In this document: positions 24,429 through 32,932 of the stretch, one piece after another
How positions within the stretch are numbered: the stretch's first letter is position 1
Layout: each line of letters starts with the position of its first letter
Origin: Chryseomonas sp014190935
GTDB taxonomy: Bacteria; Pseudomonadota; Gammaproteobacteria; Pseudomonadales; Pseudomonadaceae
Direction: 5' to 3'
Assembly (NCBI RefSeq): GCF_014190935.1
Contig: NZ_JACHVV010000001.1
Span: 372,001 to 436,000 of the forward strand
Length of the DNA: 64,000 bases
Notes under the pieces: model-generated
Told to the model about the DNA's origin: nothing
The model's input: the letters and a program-made list of their open reading frames with translations, nothing else
Databases searched by the model: none
Position numbers and translations under genes: made by a program

Positions 24429-24478
24429 GACAGACGTAATGCTCAACTGGCTTTGGACATCGGTTTAGGTCCTTTCCC

Positions 24479-24508
24479 GGCAATGGCGGGCGATAGCCTG
24501 CCATTGCC
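24479..24508 (+). terminator. Hairpin after the small gene
   Basis: GGCAATGGCGGGC pairs with GCCTGCCATTGCC over 13 base pairs (one G-U) around a GATA loop, 50 bases after the small gene. Only a weak T-run follows, so it is a possible but imperfect intrinsic terminator. Confidence 0.5.
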
Positions 24509-25107
24509 TTACTGTCAGTTGGGCGGCTGGCGCAAGACGCTGTAGCGGTGACGTGGTTCGCGACGTGATGCTAGGCGCTATCGAACATGGCTTCGAGTTA
24601 GGCGACTTTCGTTAACGGCGCAGTATCTGGCTGGTAACGAGTAGACCTATACCGCCAAACAGACTCATCTTTTGCGCAGCAGGTCGACCTGTTGCCTCTG
24701 ATGAAAAGGGCGTGTAGTCCCCAGGCAGCGGGATGGCGGAAAGCTTCGTGAAAACTAAGAAGGGCGGTTATATCCGCCACATGTCTAAGCTCGACCGTGC
24801 AAAGACCCTAAGCAACCTGGCTATCGCTGTCAGGCATTGCGAGGGGTATCCGTACAAAGCGTCGAATACCGATCGCTGCAGGATTTTAGGTGTTTGTAGC
24901 AGGCCGCAATTTGACGGGGGCATTGGTCCGGTTCGATAGGGGCAAATCCACAGCATGTAGGTTTGGCTCCCGGTTTACCTTTTCTGCGCCAAAGTTTTGC
25001 CGCACCCGATCACAGGGCCGGCAAAGGCGGCGGAAAAACCTTGCCGCTTGCCGTCGTTTTGACTGCCGCGTTGCACTAAACCCTTGATTTAGATGGATGC
25101 TGGAGAC
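24509..25107. other. About 600 bases without a recognisable gene, upstream of flgB
   Basis: Short open frames occur here but have no Shine-Dalgarno, no recognisable domain and poor codon structure. The last 200 bases are G/C-rich with several GGCAAA/TTTGCC-like runs and lead into the sigma-54 promoter of flgB; FleQ sites would be expected here, but none was recognised. Confidence 0.6.
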
Positions 25108-25123
25108 TGGCACGGGCCTTGCT
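25108..25123 (+). promoter_or_regulatory. Sigma-54 promoter of flgBCDE
   Basis: TGGCACGGGCCTTGCT matches the sigma-54 consensus TGGCAC-N5-TTGC exactly. The predicted start of transcription is near 25134, about 25 bases before flgB. Confidence 0.92.
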
Positions 25124-25158
25124 AAATCGCTTGCAAGCCACGTCAAAGGTCTCTCGAC

Positions 25159-25581
25159 ATGAGCATCAGTTTCGACAAAGCACTCGGGTTGCACGAACAG
25201 GCGCTGAACTTCCGTTCGCAACGCGCCGAGGTATTGGGCAACAACATCGCCAATGCCGACACCCCGGGCTACAAGGCGCGGGATCTGGATTTCAGCGCCG
25301 TGATGGCTGAGCAGGCGGCCAAGAGCGCCCCGGGGGCATCCGGCCATTATCAGCTGGAAACCACCAACAGCCGCCATATCGCCGCTGAAGGCTTCGACAT
25401 GGGCATGGGCGACTCGGCGTTGAAATATCGCATCCCTACTCAGCCCTCGGTGGACCAGAACACCGTGGATGCGCAGGTCGAGCAGGCCAACTACGCCGAA
25501 AACGCGATGAATTTCCAGGCTAGCTTCACCCTGCTCAATAGCAAGTTCAAGGGGCTGATGTCGGCCCTGCGTGGAGAGTAG
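25159..25581 (+). CDS. flgB: Flagellar proximal rod protein FlgB
   Basis: A 140-residue rod protein of normal length, first gene of the rod-hook operon. The N-terminal pattern ALNFRSQRAEVLGNNIANADTPGYKARDLDF is diagnostic of FlgB. The C-terminal ANYAENAMNFQASFTLLNSKFKGLM forms the coiled-coil end typical of axial proteins. It is exported through the flagellar type III apparatus and sits in the periplasmic rod. The ATG has AAAGG upstream and follows a perfect sigma-54 promoter. flgC starts three bases after its stop. Confidence 0.97.
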   Translation: MSISFDKALGLHEQALNFRSQRAEVLGNNIANADTPGYKARDLDFSAVMAEQAAKSAPGASGHYQLETTNSRHIAAEGFDMGMGDSALKYRIPTQPSVDQNTVDAQVEQANYAENAMNFQASFTLLNSKFKGLMSALRGE

Positions 25582-25583
25582 CC

Positions 25584-26021
25584 ATGTCCCTGAGTTCGCT
25601 GTTCAACATCGCCGGTAGCGGGATGAGCGCCCAGAACGTTCGCCTCAATACCGTAGCCAGCAACATGGCCAACGCCGATTCCGTGTCCTCCAGCGTCGAC
25701 CAGACCTACAAGGCGCGGCATCCGGTGTTCGCCGCCCAGCTCAATGACGCCCAGGGCGGCGCCTCGCTGTTCGACGACCAGGGCCAGGCCGGGGTCGGGG
25801 TAGAGGTGAAGGGCATCGTCGAGGATCAGAGCGAGGTGCAGAAGCGCTATGAGCCCAACCACCCGATGGCGGACAAGGAAGGCTACGTCTACTACCCCAA
25901 CGTGAACGTGGTGGAGGAGATGGCCGACATGATTTCGGCCAGTCGCGCCTTCCAGACCAATGCGGAAATGATGAATACCGCCAAACAGATGATGCAGAAG
26001 GTACTGACCCTCGGTCAGTAA
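25584..26021 (+). CDS. flgC: Flagellar proximal rod protein FlgC
   Basis: A 145-residue rod protein. LFNIAGSGMSAQNVRLNTVASNMANADS is the conserved axial N-terminus, and PNVNVVEEMADMISASRAFQTNAEMMNTAKQM is the FlgC C-terminal heptad region. The Pro-rich GVEVKGIVEDQSEVQKRYEPNHPMAD segment is typical of FlgC. Located between flgB and flgD in the standard order with a three-base gap, hence co-translated. Acts as rod subunit in the periplasm. Confidence 0.97.
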   Translation: MSLSSLFNIAGSGMSAQNVRLNTVASNMANADSVSSSVDQTYKARHPVFAAQLNDAQGGASLFDDQGQAGVGVEVKGIVEDQSEVQKRYEPNHPMADKEGYVYYPNVNVVEEMADMISASRAFQTNAEMMNTAKQMMQKVLTLGQ

Positions 26022-26033
26022 GGAACCGGCGCC

Positions 26034-26744
26034 ATGTCCATAAGCACGACCAATTCAACCGCTCAGTCGGTGCTCGACAAGTACTCCGTCAACAAGACAG
26101 ACGCTACCTCCGAGACCGCTAGCAGCGATGGCAAGAAAGGCGGCAAGCTCGGCAAGGACGAGTTCCTCAAGCTGATGGTCGCCCAGATGAACAACCAGAA
26201 TCCGCTGGAGCCCCAGGGCAACGGCGAATTCATCGCACAGCTGGCGCAGTTCAGTACCGTCGAGGGCATCACCAACCTCAATACCAGCGTCAGCTCGATC
26301 CTCTCCGGCAGTCAGTCTTCCCAGGCGCTGCAGGCGTCCACCCTGGTGGGCCGCAAGGTGATCGTCGATACCGACAAGGTCAAGGTGGATACCAGTGCGG
26401 ACTTCAAGGGCGCGCTCAATCTGACCGCTTCCAGTCCGAACGTCTGGGTCAACGTCTACAACGACGCCGGCAGTCAGGTGAATCGTCTGAACCTGGGGCA
26501 GCAATCCAGTGGCCTGGTGAATTTCACCTGGGATGGCACCGACGCCAGCGGCAAGAAGCTGGATGCCGGCACCTACCGCTTCGAGGCCCAGGCGAACGTG
26601 AACGACACCACCACGGCCATGAAGACCAGTCTGCCAGCCAACGTCGACAGTGTGACGCTCGGGCAGAACGGCGGCGAAATGACACTCAACCTTGCCGGCG
26701 TCGGCAGCATCGGCATCTCCAAAGTCCAGGCGGTCGGCCAGTAA
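26034..26744 (+). CDS. flgD: Flagellar hook cap protein FlgD
   Basis: A 236-residue hook-assembly scaffold. The N-terminal region has the conserved LGKDEFLKLMVAQMNNQNPLEPQGNGEFIAQLAQFSTVEGI-type segment (about residues 40-80). The C-terminal half contains the FLG domain plus a tudor-like fold: WVNVYNDAGSQVNRLNLG and FTWDGTDASGKKLDAGTYRFEAQA. FlgD caps the growing hook and is lost when FlgK is added. Its place between flgC and flgE is standard. Confidence 0.97.
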   Translation: MSISTTNSTAQSVLDKYSVNKTDATSETASSDGKKGGKLGKDEFLKLMVAQMNNQNPLEPQGNGEFIAQLAQFSTVEGITNLNTSVSSILSGSQSSQALQASTLVGRKVIVDTDKVKVDTSADFKGALNLTASSPNVWVNVYNDAGSQVNRLNLGQQSSGLVNFTWDGTDASGKKLDAGTYRFEAQANVNDTTTAMKTSLPANVDSVTLGQNGGEMTLNLAGVGSIGISKVQAVGQ

Positions 26745-26770
26745 GGCGCGGCACACGAGAGGAATCCAGC

Positions 26771-28120
26771 ATGTCTTTCAATATCGGTTTGAGCGGCATC
26801 AAGGCCGCGTCCAGTGACCTCAACATCACGGGCAATAACATCGCCAACGCCAGCACCGTCGGCTTCAAGCAGTCGCGAGCGGAGTTCCAGGATCTCTATG
26901 CCGCCTCAGTCCTCGGCACCGGCAAGAATGCCCAGGGCAGCGGCGTGCTGCTCGGCAACGTCGGCCAGCTGTTCAACCAGGGCACCATCGATTCCACGCA
27001 GAACGCGCTGGACATGGGCATCAACGGCAACGGCTTCTTCGTCACCAGCAACAATGGCGCTGTGCAGTACACCCGTGCCGGTTACTTCGGGACCGACAAG
27101 GAAGGCTTCATTGTCGACAACAACGGCTACAAGCTGCAGGGCTATACCACCAACGACCAGGGTCTGCTGCAGCCGGGTGTGCGCAGCGACCTGCGCATCG
27201 AGACCGCCAGCCAGGCGCCCAAGGCGTCCAGTTCGATCAAGCAGACGGTCAACCTGAACTCGACCCAGACGACGCCGACCACGACGCCGTTCAACCCGTC
27301 CGATCCGACCAGCTACAACTCCTCGACCTCGGTGAACATCTATGACAGCCAGGGCAACGCCCACGTCCTGTCGCAGTATTTCGTCAAGGGCGCGAACAAC
27401 TCCTGGACCATGAACGTGCTGATCGACGGCCGCAATCCGGGCGATCCCACCAAGGAGGATGCGACCACCAAGGTCGCCACGCCCTACAGCGTGACCCTGC
27501 CGTTCACCAGCAGTGGTGCGCTCGACGGTGCCAATGTGGCCTCGACCGATCTCAAGCAGGTCAACAACGCCAGCACCAATGCCTTCGAGGGCGTGCTCAA
27601 GCTGGACAACTGGGTGCCGGCCATTTCCAACGGCGGTACCCCGGCGACCTGGGCCTCCAACGGCGCCGTGGCCAACCCGGCCGGCATCACCCTGGACATG
27701 CGTGGCTCGACCCAGTACAGCAGCGCCTTTGCCGTGACCAGCGTCAACCAGGACGGCTACACCACCGGCCAGCTGTCTGGCCTGGAGATCGACGATACCG
27801 GTCAGATCTTCGCACGCTACACCAACGGTCAGTCCAAGGTGCAGGGCCAGGTCGTGCTGGCGAACTTCGCCAACGTCCAGGGCCTGACCCCCATGGGCAA
27901 GACCTCCTGGACCGAGTCTTCGGAGTCGGGTCAGCCGGTGGTCGGCACGCCGCGTTCCGGTACCCTGGGTGCCCTGCAATCCGGTGCGCTGGAGGCGTCC
28001 AACGTGGACATCTCCACCGAGCTGGTCGACATGATCGTGGCGCAGCGCAACTACCAGGCGAACGCTAAGACCATCGAGACCGAGAACGCCATCACCCAGA
28101 CCATCATCAACCTGCGTTGA
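26771..28120 (+). CDS. flgE: Flagellar hook protein FlgE
   Basis: A 449-residue hook subunit. The N-terminus MSFNIGLSGIKAASSDLNITGNNIANASTVGFKQSRAEF is classical and the C-terminus LEASNVDISTELVDMIVAQRNYQANAKTIET closes the coiled coil. The centre (about residues 130-380) is the variable D1/D2 part, rich in Thr, Ser and Asn. Hook length is set elsewhere by FliK. An intrinsic terminator follows the gene, so flgBCDE forms one transcription unit. Confidence 0.97.
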   Translation: MSFNIGLSGIKAASSDLNITGNNIANASTVGFKQSRAEFQDLYAASVLGTGKNAQGSGVLLGNVGQLFNQGTIDSTQNALDMGINGNGFFVTSNNGAVQYTRAGYFGTDKEGFIVDNNGYKLQGYTTNDQGLLQPGVRSDLRIETASQAPKASSSIKQTVNLNSTQTTPTTTPFNPSDPTSYNSSTSVNIYDSQGNAHVLSQYFVKGANNSWTMNVLIDGRNPGDPTKEDATTKVATPYSVTLPFTSSGALDGANVASTDLKQVNNASTNAFEGVLKLDNWVPAISNGGTPATWASNGAVANPAGITLDMRGSTQYSSAFAVTSVNQDGYTTGQLSGLEIDDTGQIFARYTNGQSKVQGQVVLANFANVQGLTPMGKTSWTESSESGQPVVGTPRSGTLGALQSGALEASNVDISTELVDMIVAQRNYQANAKTIETENAITQTIINLR

Positions 28121-28157
28121 TGTCGTTTCTCTGACGGCTTGCCGCTCAGACGTCAGG

Positions 28158-28181
28158 AAAAGCCTCCTTCGGGAGGCTTTT
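28158..28181 (+). terminator. Intrinsic terminator after flgE
   Basis: AAAAGCCTCC and GGAGGCTTTT form a perfect ten-pair stem around a TTCG tetraloop, with the T-run inside the right arm. It separates flgBCDE from the flgF promoter 40 bases downstream. Confidence 0.93.
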
Positions 28182-28220
28182 CTATTCTCAAGTCATTGAT
28201 TCAGTGGGGTTTACGTTTTC

Positions 28221-28236
28221 TGGAACGGGCCTTGCT
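28221..28236 (+). promoter_or_regulatory. Sigma-54 promoter of flgFGHIJKL
   Basis: TGGAACGGGCCTTGCT fits the sigma-54 consensus with one change (A for C-side TGGCAC) and the GG-N10-GC core. It lies about 55 bases before flgF and directly after the flgE terminator. Confidence 0.9.
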
Positions 28237-28289
28237 AAAGAACCTCCGAACGCAAGCTTGGCGGCAATCTGCCGCCGTCGGAGGATCAG

Positions 28290-29033
28290 ATGGACAAGCT
28301 GCTGTACGTCGCCATGACCGGCGCCAGCCAGAACGAAATGGCCCAGCGCGCCCATGCCAACAACCTGGCCAACGTCTCGACCTCGGGATTCCGCAAGGAT
28401 CTCGAGCAGGCGCGCTCGATGCAGGTGTTCGGCGAGACCATGCCGTCGCGCGTCTATTCCATGAGCGAACGGCCGGCGACGGACTTCACCCCCGGTGCGC
28501 TGCAGGAAACCGGGCGTGACCTGGACGTGGCCATCCAGGGCCCAGGCTTCGTCGCGGTCCAGGACCCCTCCGGCAAGGAGGCCTATGTACGTACCTCCAG
28601 CCTGCAGATCGATCCCCTCGGCATGCTGCGGACCGGCAGTGGTATGCCGGTGCTCGGCAATGGCGGACCCATCGCCGTGCCGCCCGCTTCCAAGGTGGAA
28701 ATCGGTCAGGACGGCAGCATCACCATTCGCGGCTCCGGTCAGGCAGCCAACGCCCTGGCCCAGGTCGATCGCATCAAGCTGGTCAATCCCGACACCAAGC
28801 AGATGGAAAAGGGACTCGACGGCCTGCTGCACATGAAGCAGGGCCAGGCAGCGCCGCCCATGGACGCCAACGTGTCCCTGGTGTCCGGCTTTGTCGAGTC
28901 GAGCAACGTCAATGCGGCGGAGGAGATGACCTCGATCCTGTCGCTTTCCCGCCAGTTCGAACTGCAGGTGAAGATGATGCGCAGCGCCGAAGACAACGAC
29001 GCGGCACTGGCAAAGGTTTTGCAATTCTCCTGA
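28290..29033 (+). CDS. flgF: Flagellar distal rod protein FlgF
   Basis: A 247-residue rod protein of usual size. The N-terminus MDKLLYVAMTGASQNEMAQRAHANNLANVSTSGFRKDLEQAR is FlgF-specific, and VESSNVNAAEEMTSILSLSRQFELQVKMM forms the C-terminal axial helix. The GGAGGATCAG leader provides the Shine-Dalgarno. First gene of the second rod-hook operon, expressed from the sigma-54 promoter just upstream. Confidence 0.97.
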   Translation: MDKLLYVAMTGASQNEMAQRAHANNLANVSTSGFRKDLEQARSMQVFGETMPSRVYSMSERPATDFTPGALQETGRDLDVAIQGPGFVAVQDPSGKEAYVRTSSLQIDPLGMLRTGSGMPVLGNGGPIAVPPASKVEIGQDGSITIRGSGQAANALAQVDRIKLVNPDTKQMEKGLDGLLHMKQGQAAPPMDANVSLVSGFVESSNVNAAEEMTSILSLSRQFELQVKMMRSAEDNDAALAKVLQFS

Positions 29034-29079
29034 TCAAGGCTAGCGCCGACGTAAAACCGGCACTTCGAGGAATACCATC

Positions 29080-29865
29080 ATGATGTCGTCACTGTGGGTC
29101 GCCAAGACCGGTCTGTCCGCCCAGGACATGAACCTCACCACCATCTCCAACAACCTGGCCAACGTGTCCACCACGGGCTTCAAGCGCGATCGCGCCGAAT
29201 TCCAGGACCTGCTGTACCAGATCCGGCGCCAGCCGGGTGCCCAGTCCACCCAGGACAACCAGCTGCCCTCCGGCCTGCAACTGGGTACCGGTGTGCGCAT
29301 CGTCGGCACCCAGAAGAACTTCACCGAGGGTTCGCTGCAGACCACCGACCAGCCGCTGGACATGGCCATCAACGGCGACGGTTTTTTCCAGGTGACCATG
29401 CCCGACGGGACCATCAATTACACCCGTGACGGTACCTTCCACCTGAATGCCGATGGCCAGCTCGTCACCGCCAACGGCTTCGCCCTGCAGCCCGCCATCG
29501 TGCTGCCGGCCGATACCAAGACCTTCACCGTCGGCGAAGACGGCACCGTGTCGGTCACCACCGCCGGCCAGGCCGCGCCCCAGGTCATTGGCAATCTGCA
29601 GATCGCCCAGTTCGTCAACCCGGGCGGTCTCCAGGCCGTGGGCCAGAACCTGTTCAGCGAGACCGCTTCCAGCGGTGCGCCCCAGGTCGGCACCCCGGGC
29701 CTCAACGGTCTCGGCACCGTCCTGCAGAGCACCCTGGAAAACTCCAACGTGAGCACCGTCGAGGAGCTGGTGAACATGATCACTACCCAGCGCGCCTACG
29801 AGATGAATTCCAAGGTCATCAAAGCGGCCGACGACATGCTCGGCTTCGTCAGTCAACAGCTCTAA
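29080..29865 (+). CDS. flgG: Flagellar distal rod protein FlgG
   Basis: A 261-residue rod subunit. SLWVAKTGLSAQDMNLTTISNNLANVSTTGFKRDRAEFQDLLYQ-type N-terminus and the C-terminal LENSNVSTVEELVNMITTQRAYEMNSKVI are near-identical to FlgG in other pseudomonads. Two ATG codons (29080 and 29083) begin the frame; GAGGAAT lies upstream of both and the second cannot be excluded. Located between flgF and flgH as expected. Confidence 0.97.
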   Translation: MMSSLWVAKTGLSAQDMNLTTISNNLANVSTTGFKRDRAEFQDLLYQIRRQPGAQSTQDNQLPSGLQLGTGVRIVGTQKNFTEGSLQTTDQPLDMAINGDGFFQVTMPDGTINYTRDGTFHLNADGQLVTANGFALQPAIVLPADTKTFTVGEDGTVSVTTAGQAAPQVIGNLQIAQFVNPGGLQAVGQNLFSETASSGAPQVGTPGLNGLGTVLQSTLENSNVSTVEELVNMITTQRAYEMNSKVIKAADDMLGFVSQQL

Positions 29866-29886
29866 TCTCCTGTGAGGAAGCGCTCC

Positions 29887-30582
29887 ATGAAACCTCTGTT
29901 CGCCGTCGCCCCGCTCCTGGGAGCGCTCGTACTCGCAGGATGCGTAGCCCCGGCCGCCAAGCCGGACGATCCCTATTACGCCCCGGTGCTGCCGCGCACG
30001 CCGGTGCCGGCGGCGCAGAACAACGGCGCCATCTTCCAGTCGGGGTTCGAGCAGAATCTCTATACCGACCGCAAGGCCTTCCGCATCGGCGACATCATCA
30101 CCGTCACCCTGCAGGAGAAGACCCAGGCCAGCAAGAACGCCAGTTCCGACGTCGCCAAGAACAGCAAGGCGACCCTGGGGCTGACCTCGCTGTTCGGCGC
30201 CAAGCCGAAGATCCCCAATCCCCTGGCCGACGGCGACCTGAGCCTGGACGCCGGCTTCTCCGGCAACCGCTCCAACACCGGCAAGTCCACGGCGGCCCAG
30301 GGCAACAGCCTGTCCGGTTCGCTGACCGTGACCATCGCCGAGGTACTGCCCAACGGCATCCTGGTGGTGCGCGGCGAGAAGTGGCTGACGCTCAACACCG
30401 GCAACGAACTCATGCGTATCCAGGGCATGGTCCGCGCCGACGACATCGCCACCGACAACACCGTATCGTCCACCCGCGTGGCCGATGCGCGGATCACCTA
30501 TTCGGGCACCGGCGCCTTCGCCGATGCCAGTCAGCCGGGCTGGCTGAGCCAGTTCTTCGGCAGCCCGCTGATGCCCTTCTGA
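29887..30582 (+). CDS. flgH: Flagellar L-ring lipoprotein FlgH
   Basis: A 231-residue outer-membrane lipoprotein that forms the L ring. The lipobox LVLAGC appears near residue 18 after a hydrophobic signal. AIFQSGFEQNLYTDRKAFRIGDIITVTLQEKTQASK and LPNGILVVRGEKWLTLNTGNELMRIQG-type stretches are FlgH signatures. I chose the ATG at 29887 with GAGGAAG six bases upstream; the open frame allows a GTG at 29872, which lies on top of that Shine-Dalgarno. Confidence 0.97.
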   Translation: MKPLFAVAPLLGALVLAGCVAPAAKPDDPYYAPVLPRTPVPAAQNNGAIFQSGFEQNLYTDRKAFRIGDIITVTLQEKTQASKNASSDVAKNSKATLGLTSLFGAKPKIPNPLADGDLSLDAGFSGNRSNTGKSTAAQGNSLSGSLTVTIAEVLPNGILVVRGEKWLTLNTGNELMRIQGMVRADDIATDNTVSSTRVADARITYSGTGAFADASQPGWLSQFFGSPLMPF

Positions 30583-30593
30583 GGATGAGCGCC

Positions 30594-31694
30594 ATGTTCA
30601 AGACCCTCATCGCCGCTGCCGCCCTGGCCCTGGTCATGCCCCTGGCCCAGGCGGATCGGCTCAAGGACATCGCCAGCATCCAGGGCGTGCGGACCAACCA
30701 GCTGATCGGCTACGGCCTGGTGGTGGGGCTGCCCGGTACCGGCGACCAGACCACCCAGACGCCCTTCACCGTGCAGACCTTCAACAACATGCTGGCCCAG
30801 TTCGGCATCAAGGTGCCGCCGGGTACCACGGCGCAGCTGAAGAACGTCGCGGCGGTGTCGATCCATGCCGATCTGCCGGCCTTTTCCAAGCCCGGCCAGA
30901 CCATCGACATCACGGTGTCCTCCATCGGCAACTCCAAGAGCCTGAGAGGCGGCAGTCTGCTGCTCTCGCCGCTGAAGGGTATCGATGGGCAGATCTACGC
31001 CATCGCCCAGGGCAATCTGGTGGTCGGGGGTTTTGACGCCGAAGGCCGTGACGGCTCGAAGATTACCGTCAACGTTCCGTCGTCCGGCCGCATTCCCAAT
31101 GGCGCCACCGTCGAGCGACCGGTGCCGAGCGGCTTCGACCAGGGCAACAGCATCACGCTGGACCTCAATCGCAGCGACTTCACCACCGCCAAGCGCATCG
31201 TCGACAAGATCAACGAGACACTTGGCGCGGGTGTTGCATCAGCTGTTGATGCCGGATCGATTCGTGTCACGGCGCCGGTGGATCCTGGCCAGCGCGTCGA
31301 CTACATCTCGATCCTGGAGAACATGGAAGTGGATCCGGGGCAGGCGGTGGCCAAGGTCATCGTCAACTCCCGCACCGGGACCATCGTCATCGGCCAGAAC
31401 GTCAAGGTCTCGCCGGCGGCGGTGACCCAGGGCAGCCTGACCGTGACCATCAGCGAAGACCCCCAGGTGAGCCAGCCCAATCCCTTGTCGGGTGGGCAGA
31501 CGGTGGTGACTCCCCAGTCGACCGTCAAGGCCAAGCAGGAGGCCAAGCCGATGTTCAAGTTCGGTCCGGGTACCACGTTGGACGAGATCGTGAGAGCGGT
31601 GAATCAGGTGGGCGCGGCGCCCAGCGACCTGGTTGCCATTCTCGAAGCGTTGAAACAGGCCGGCGCCTTGCAGGCCGATCTGATCGTTATCTAA
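30594..31694 (+). CDS. flgI: Flagellar P-ring protein FlgI
   Basis: A 366-residue periplasmic P-ring subunit with signal peptide MFKTLIAAAALALVMPLAQA. The mature start DRLKDIASIQGVRTNQLIGYGLVVGL is invariant in FlgI. The C-terminal GTTLDEIVRAVNQVGAAPSDLVAILEALKQAGAL is also characteristic. The ATG at 30594 has GAGG nine bases upstream; an ATG at 30585 is in frame but lacks a spaced Shine-Dalgarno. Assembly depends on FlgA, encoded at 19.7-20.4 kb. Confidence 0.97.
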   Translation: MFKTLIAAAALALVMPLAQADRLKDIASIQGVRTNQLIGYGLVVGLPGTGDQTTQTPFTVQTFNNMLAQFGIKVPPGTTAQLKNVAAVSIHADLPAFSKPGQTIDITVSSIGNSKSLRGGSLLLSPLKGIDGQIYAIAQGNLVVGGFDAEGRDGSKITVNVPSSGRIPNGATVERPVPSGFDQGNSITLDLNRSDFTTAKRIVDKINETLGAGVASAVDAGSIRVTAPVDPGQRVDYISILENMEVDPGQAVAKVIVNSRTGTIVIGQNVKVSPAAVTQGSLTVTISEDPQVSQPNPLSGGQTVVTPQSTVKAKQEAKPMFKFGPGTTLDEIVRAVNQVGAAPSDLVAILEALKQAGALQADLIVI

Positions 31695-31706
31695 GGAGAA
31701 CGGGCG

Positions 31707-32924
31707 ATGGAATCTCGTCTGGGTGGCAACTACGGCAACGTCAAGGATTCGGGGGCCTTCACCGACCTGAATCGGTTGGCCCAGATGAAGGGTAAGGATC
31801 GCGACAGCTCGGAAAACGTCAAGAAGGTCGCCGGCGAATTCGAGTCGCTGTTCCTGAGCCAGATGCTCAAGTCCATGCGCAGCGCCAACCAGGCGCTGGC
31901 GGACAGGGACAGCCCCTTTTCCAGCGAGACCACCAAGCAGTACCAGGACATGTACGACCAGCAGCTGGCCGTCTCCCTGTCCCGGGATGGCGGTGGTATC
32001 GGTCTGGCCAACGTGCTCGAACGTCAGCTGAGCAAGACCGCCCAGCCGTCGGCGCGCCCTAATCCCTTTGCCCAGGTCGGCCAGGCCGCGCCCACCGAAG
32101 GCCAGCTGGCCGCCGGCCGCAACGCCAAGCTCAACGACGTGGCGAGCCACGGCCTCAAGCCGAGCAATGCGGTAGCGTCCGGGCGTGACGATTCCAGCGC
32201 GCTGAATTCGCGTCGGCTGGCGCTGCCTGGGCGACTGGCCGAGCGTACCGCCGCCAATATTTCCGGCGCGGCCGAGCAGGGCGCCACCCTCAAGCAGAGC
32301 TTCCAGGACGTCGCGGCCGCCCAGAGCGCCTGGCGTCAGCAGGCCACGCAACCCGGCAGCAAGCCGGCCGCCGCGACCGAGGCCGTTGCCAATGTGGACA
32401 GCGCCGCTGCCACCGGCAAGACCCGTTTCCGTACCCGTCAGGAATTCGTCGACACCATGATGCCCATGGCCGAAGCCGCTGCGAAGCGCCTGGGCGTGGA
32501 TCCCAAGTTCCTGGTCGCCCAGGCGGCGCTGGAAACCGGCTGGGGCAAGCACATGGTCAAGCAGGCCGACGGCAGCAACAGCAACAACCTGTTCGGCATC
32601 AAGTCCCACGGCTGGGACGGCGGCAGCGCCCCGGCGGTGACCCAGGAATTCGTCAACGGCAAGGCGGTGACCGAGACCGCCAAGTTCCGCACCTATGATT
32701 CCTTCGCCGACAGCTTCCACGATTACGTGAATTTCCTGCAGAGCAACGACCGCTACGACAAGGCGCTGTCCACCAACGGTAATTCCGAGCGCTTCATGCA
32801 GGGGCTGCAGCAGGCCGGCTACGCCACCGATCCGCAATACGCACGCAAGGTGATCCAGATCGCCCGCAACATGAACACCTATCAGACGGTCGCCTCCCTG
32901 GGCACCAGTCCGTCCCGCGGTTGA
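31707..32924 (+). CDS. flgJ: Peptidoglycan hydrolase and rod cap FlgJ
   Basis: A 405-residue bifunctional FlgJ. The N-terminal rod-cap domain (about residues 1-110) includes VKKVAGEFESLFLSQMLKSMR. A long low-complexity linker of about 125 residues follows. The C-terminal glucosaminidase domain (about 240-400) includes FVDTMMPMAEAAAKRLGVDPKFLVAQAALETGWGK-type sequence with the catalytic Glu in ALETGWG, and TYDSFADSFHDYVNFL. It opens the peptidoglycan layer for the rod. A good AAGGAG Shine-Dalgarno precedes the ATG. Confidence 0.96.
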   Translation: MESRLGGNYGNVKDSGAFTDLNRLAQMKGKDRDSSENVKKVAGEFESLFLSQMLKSMRSANQALADRDSPFSSETTKQYQDMYDQQLAVSLSRDGGGIGLANVLERQLSKTAQPSARPNPFAQVGQAAPTEGQLAAGRNAKLNDVASHGLKPSNAVASGRDDSSALNSRRLALPGRLAERTAANISGAAEQGATLKQSFQDVAAAQSAWRQQATQPGSKPAAATEAVANVDSAAATGKTRFRTRQEFVDTMMPMAEAAAKRLGVDPKFLVAQAALETGWGKHMVKQADGSNSNNLFGIKSHGWDGGSAPAVTQEFVNGKAVTETAKFRTYDSFADSFHDYVNFLQSNDRYDKALSTNGNSERFMQGLQQAGYATDPQYARKVIQIARNMNTYQTVASLGTSPSRG

Positions 32925-32932
32925 GGTGAGCC

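Noticed and set aside
24598..24956. Short frames on both strands in the gap before flgB
   Set aside because: No Shine-Dalgarno, no recognisable pattern, and atypical codon use.
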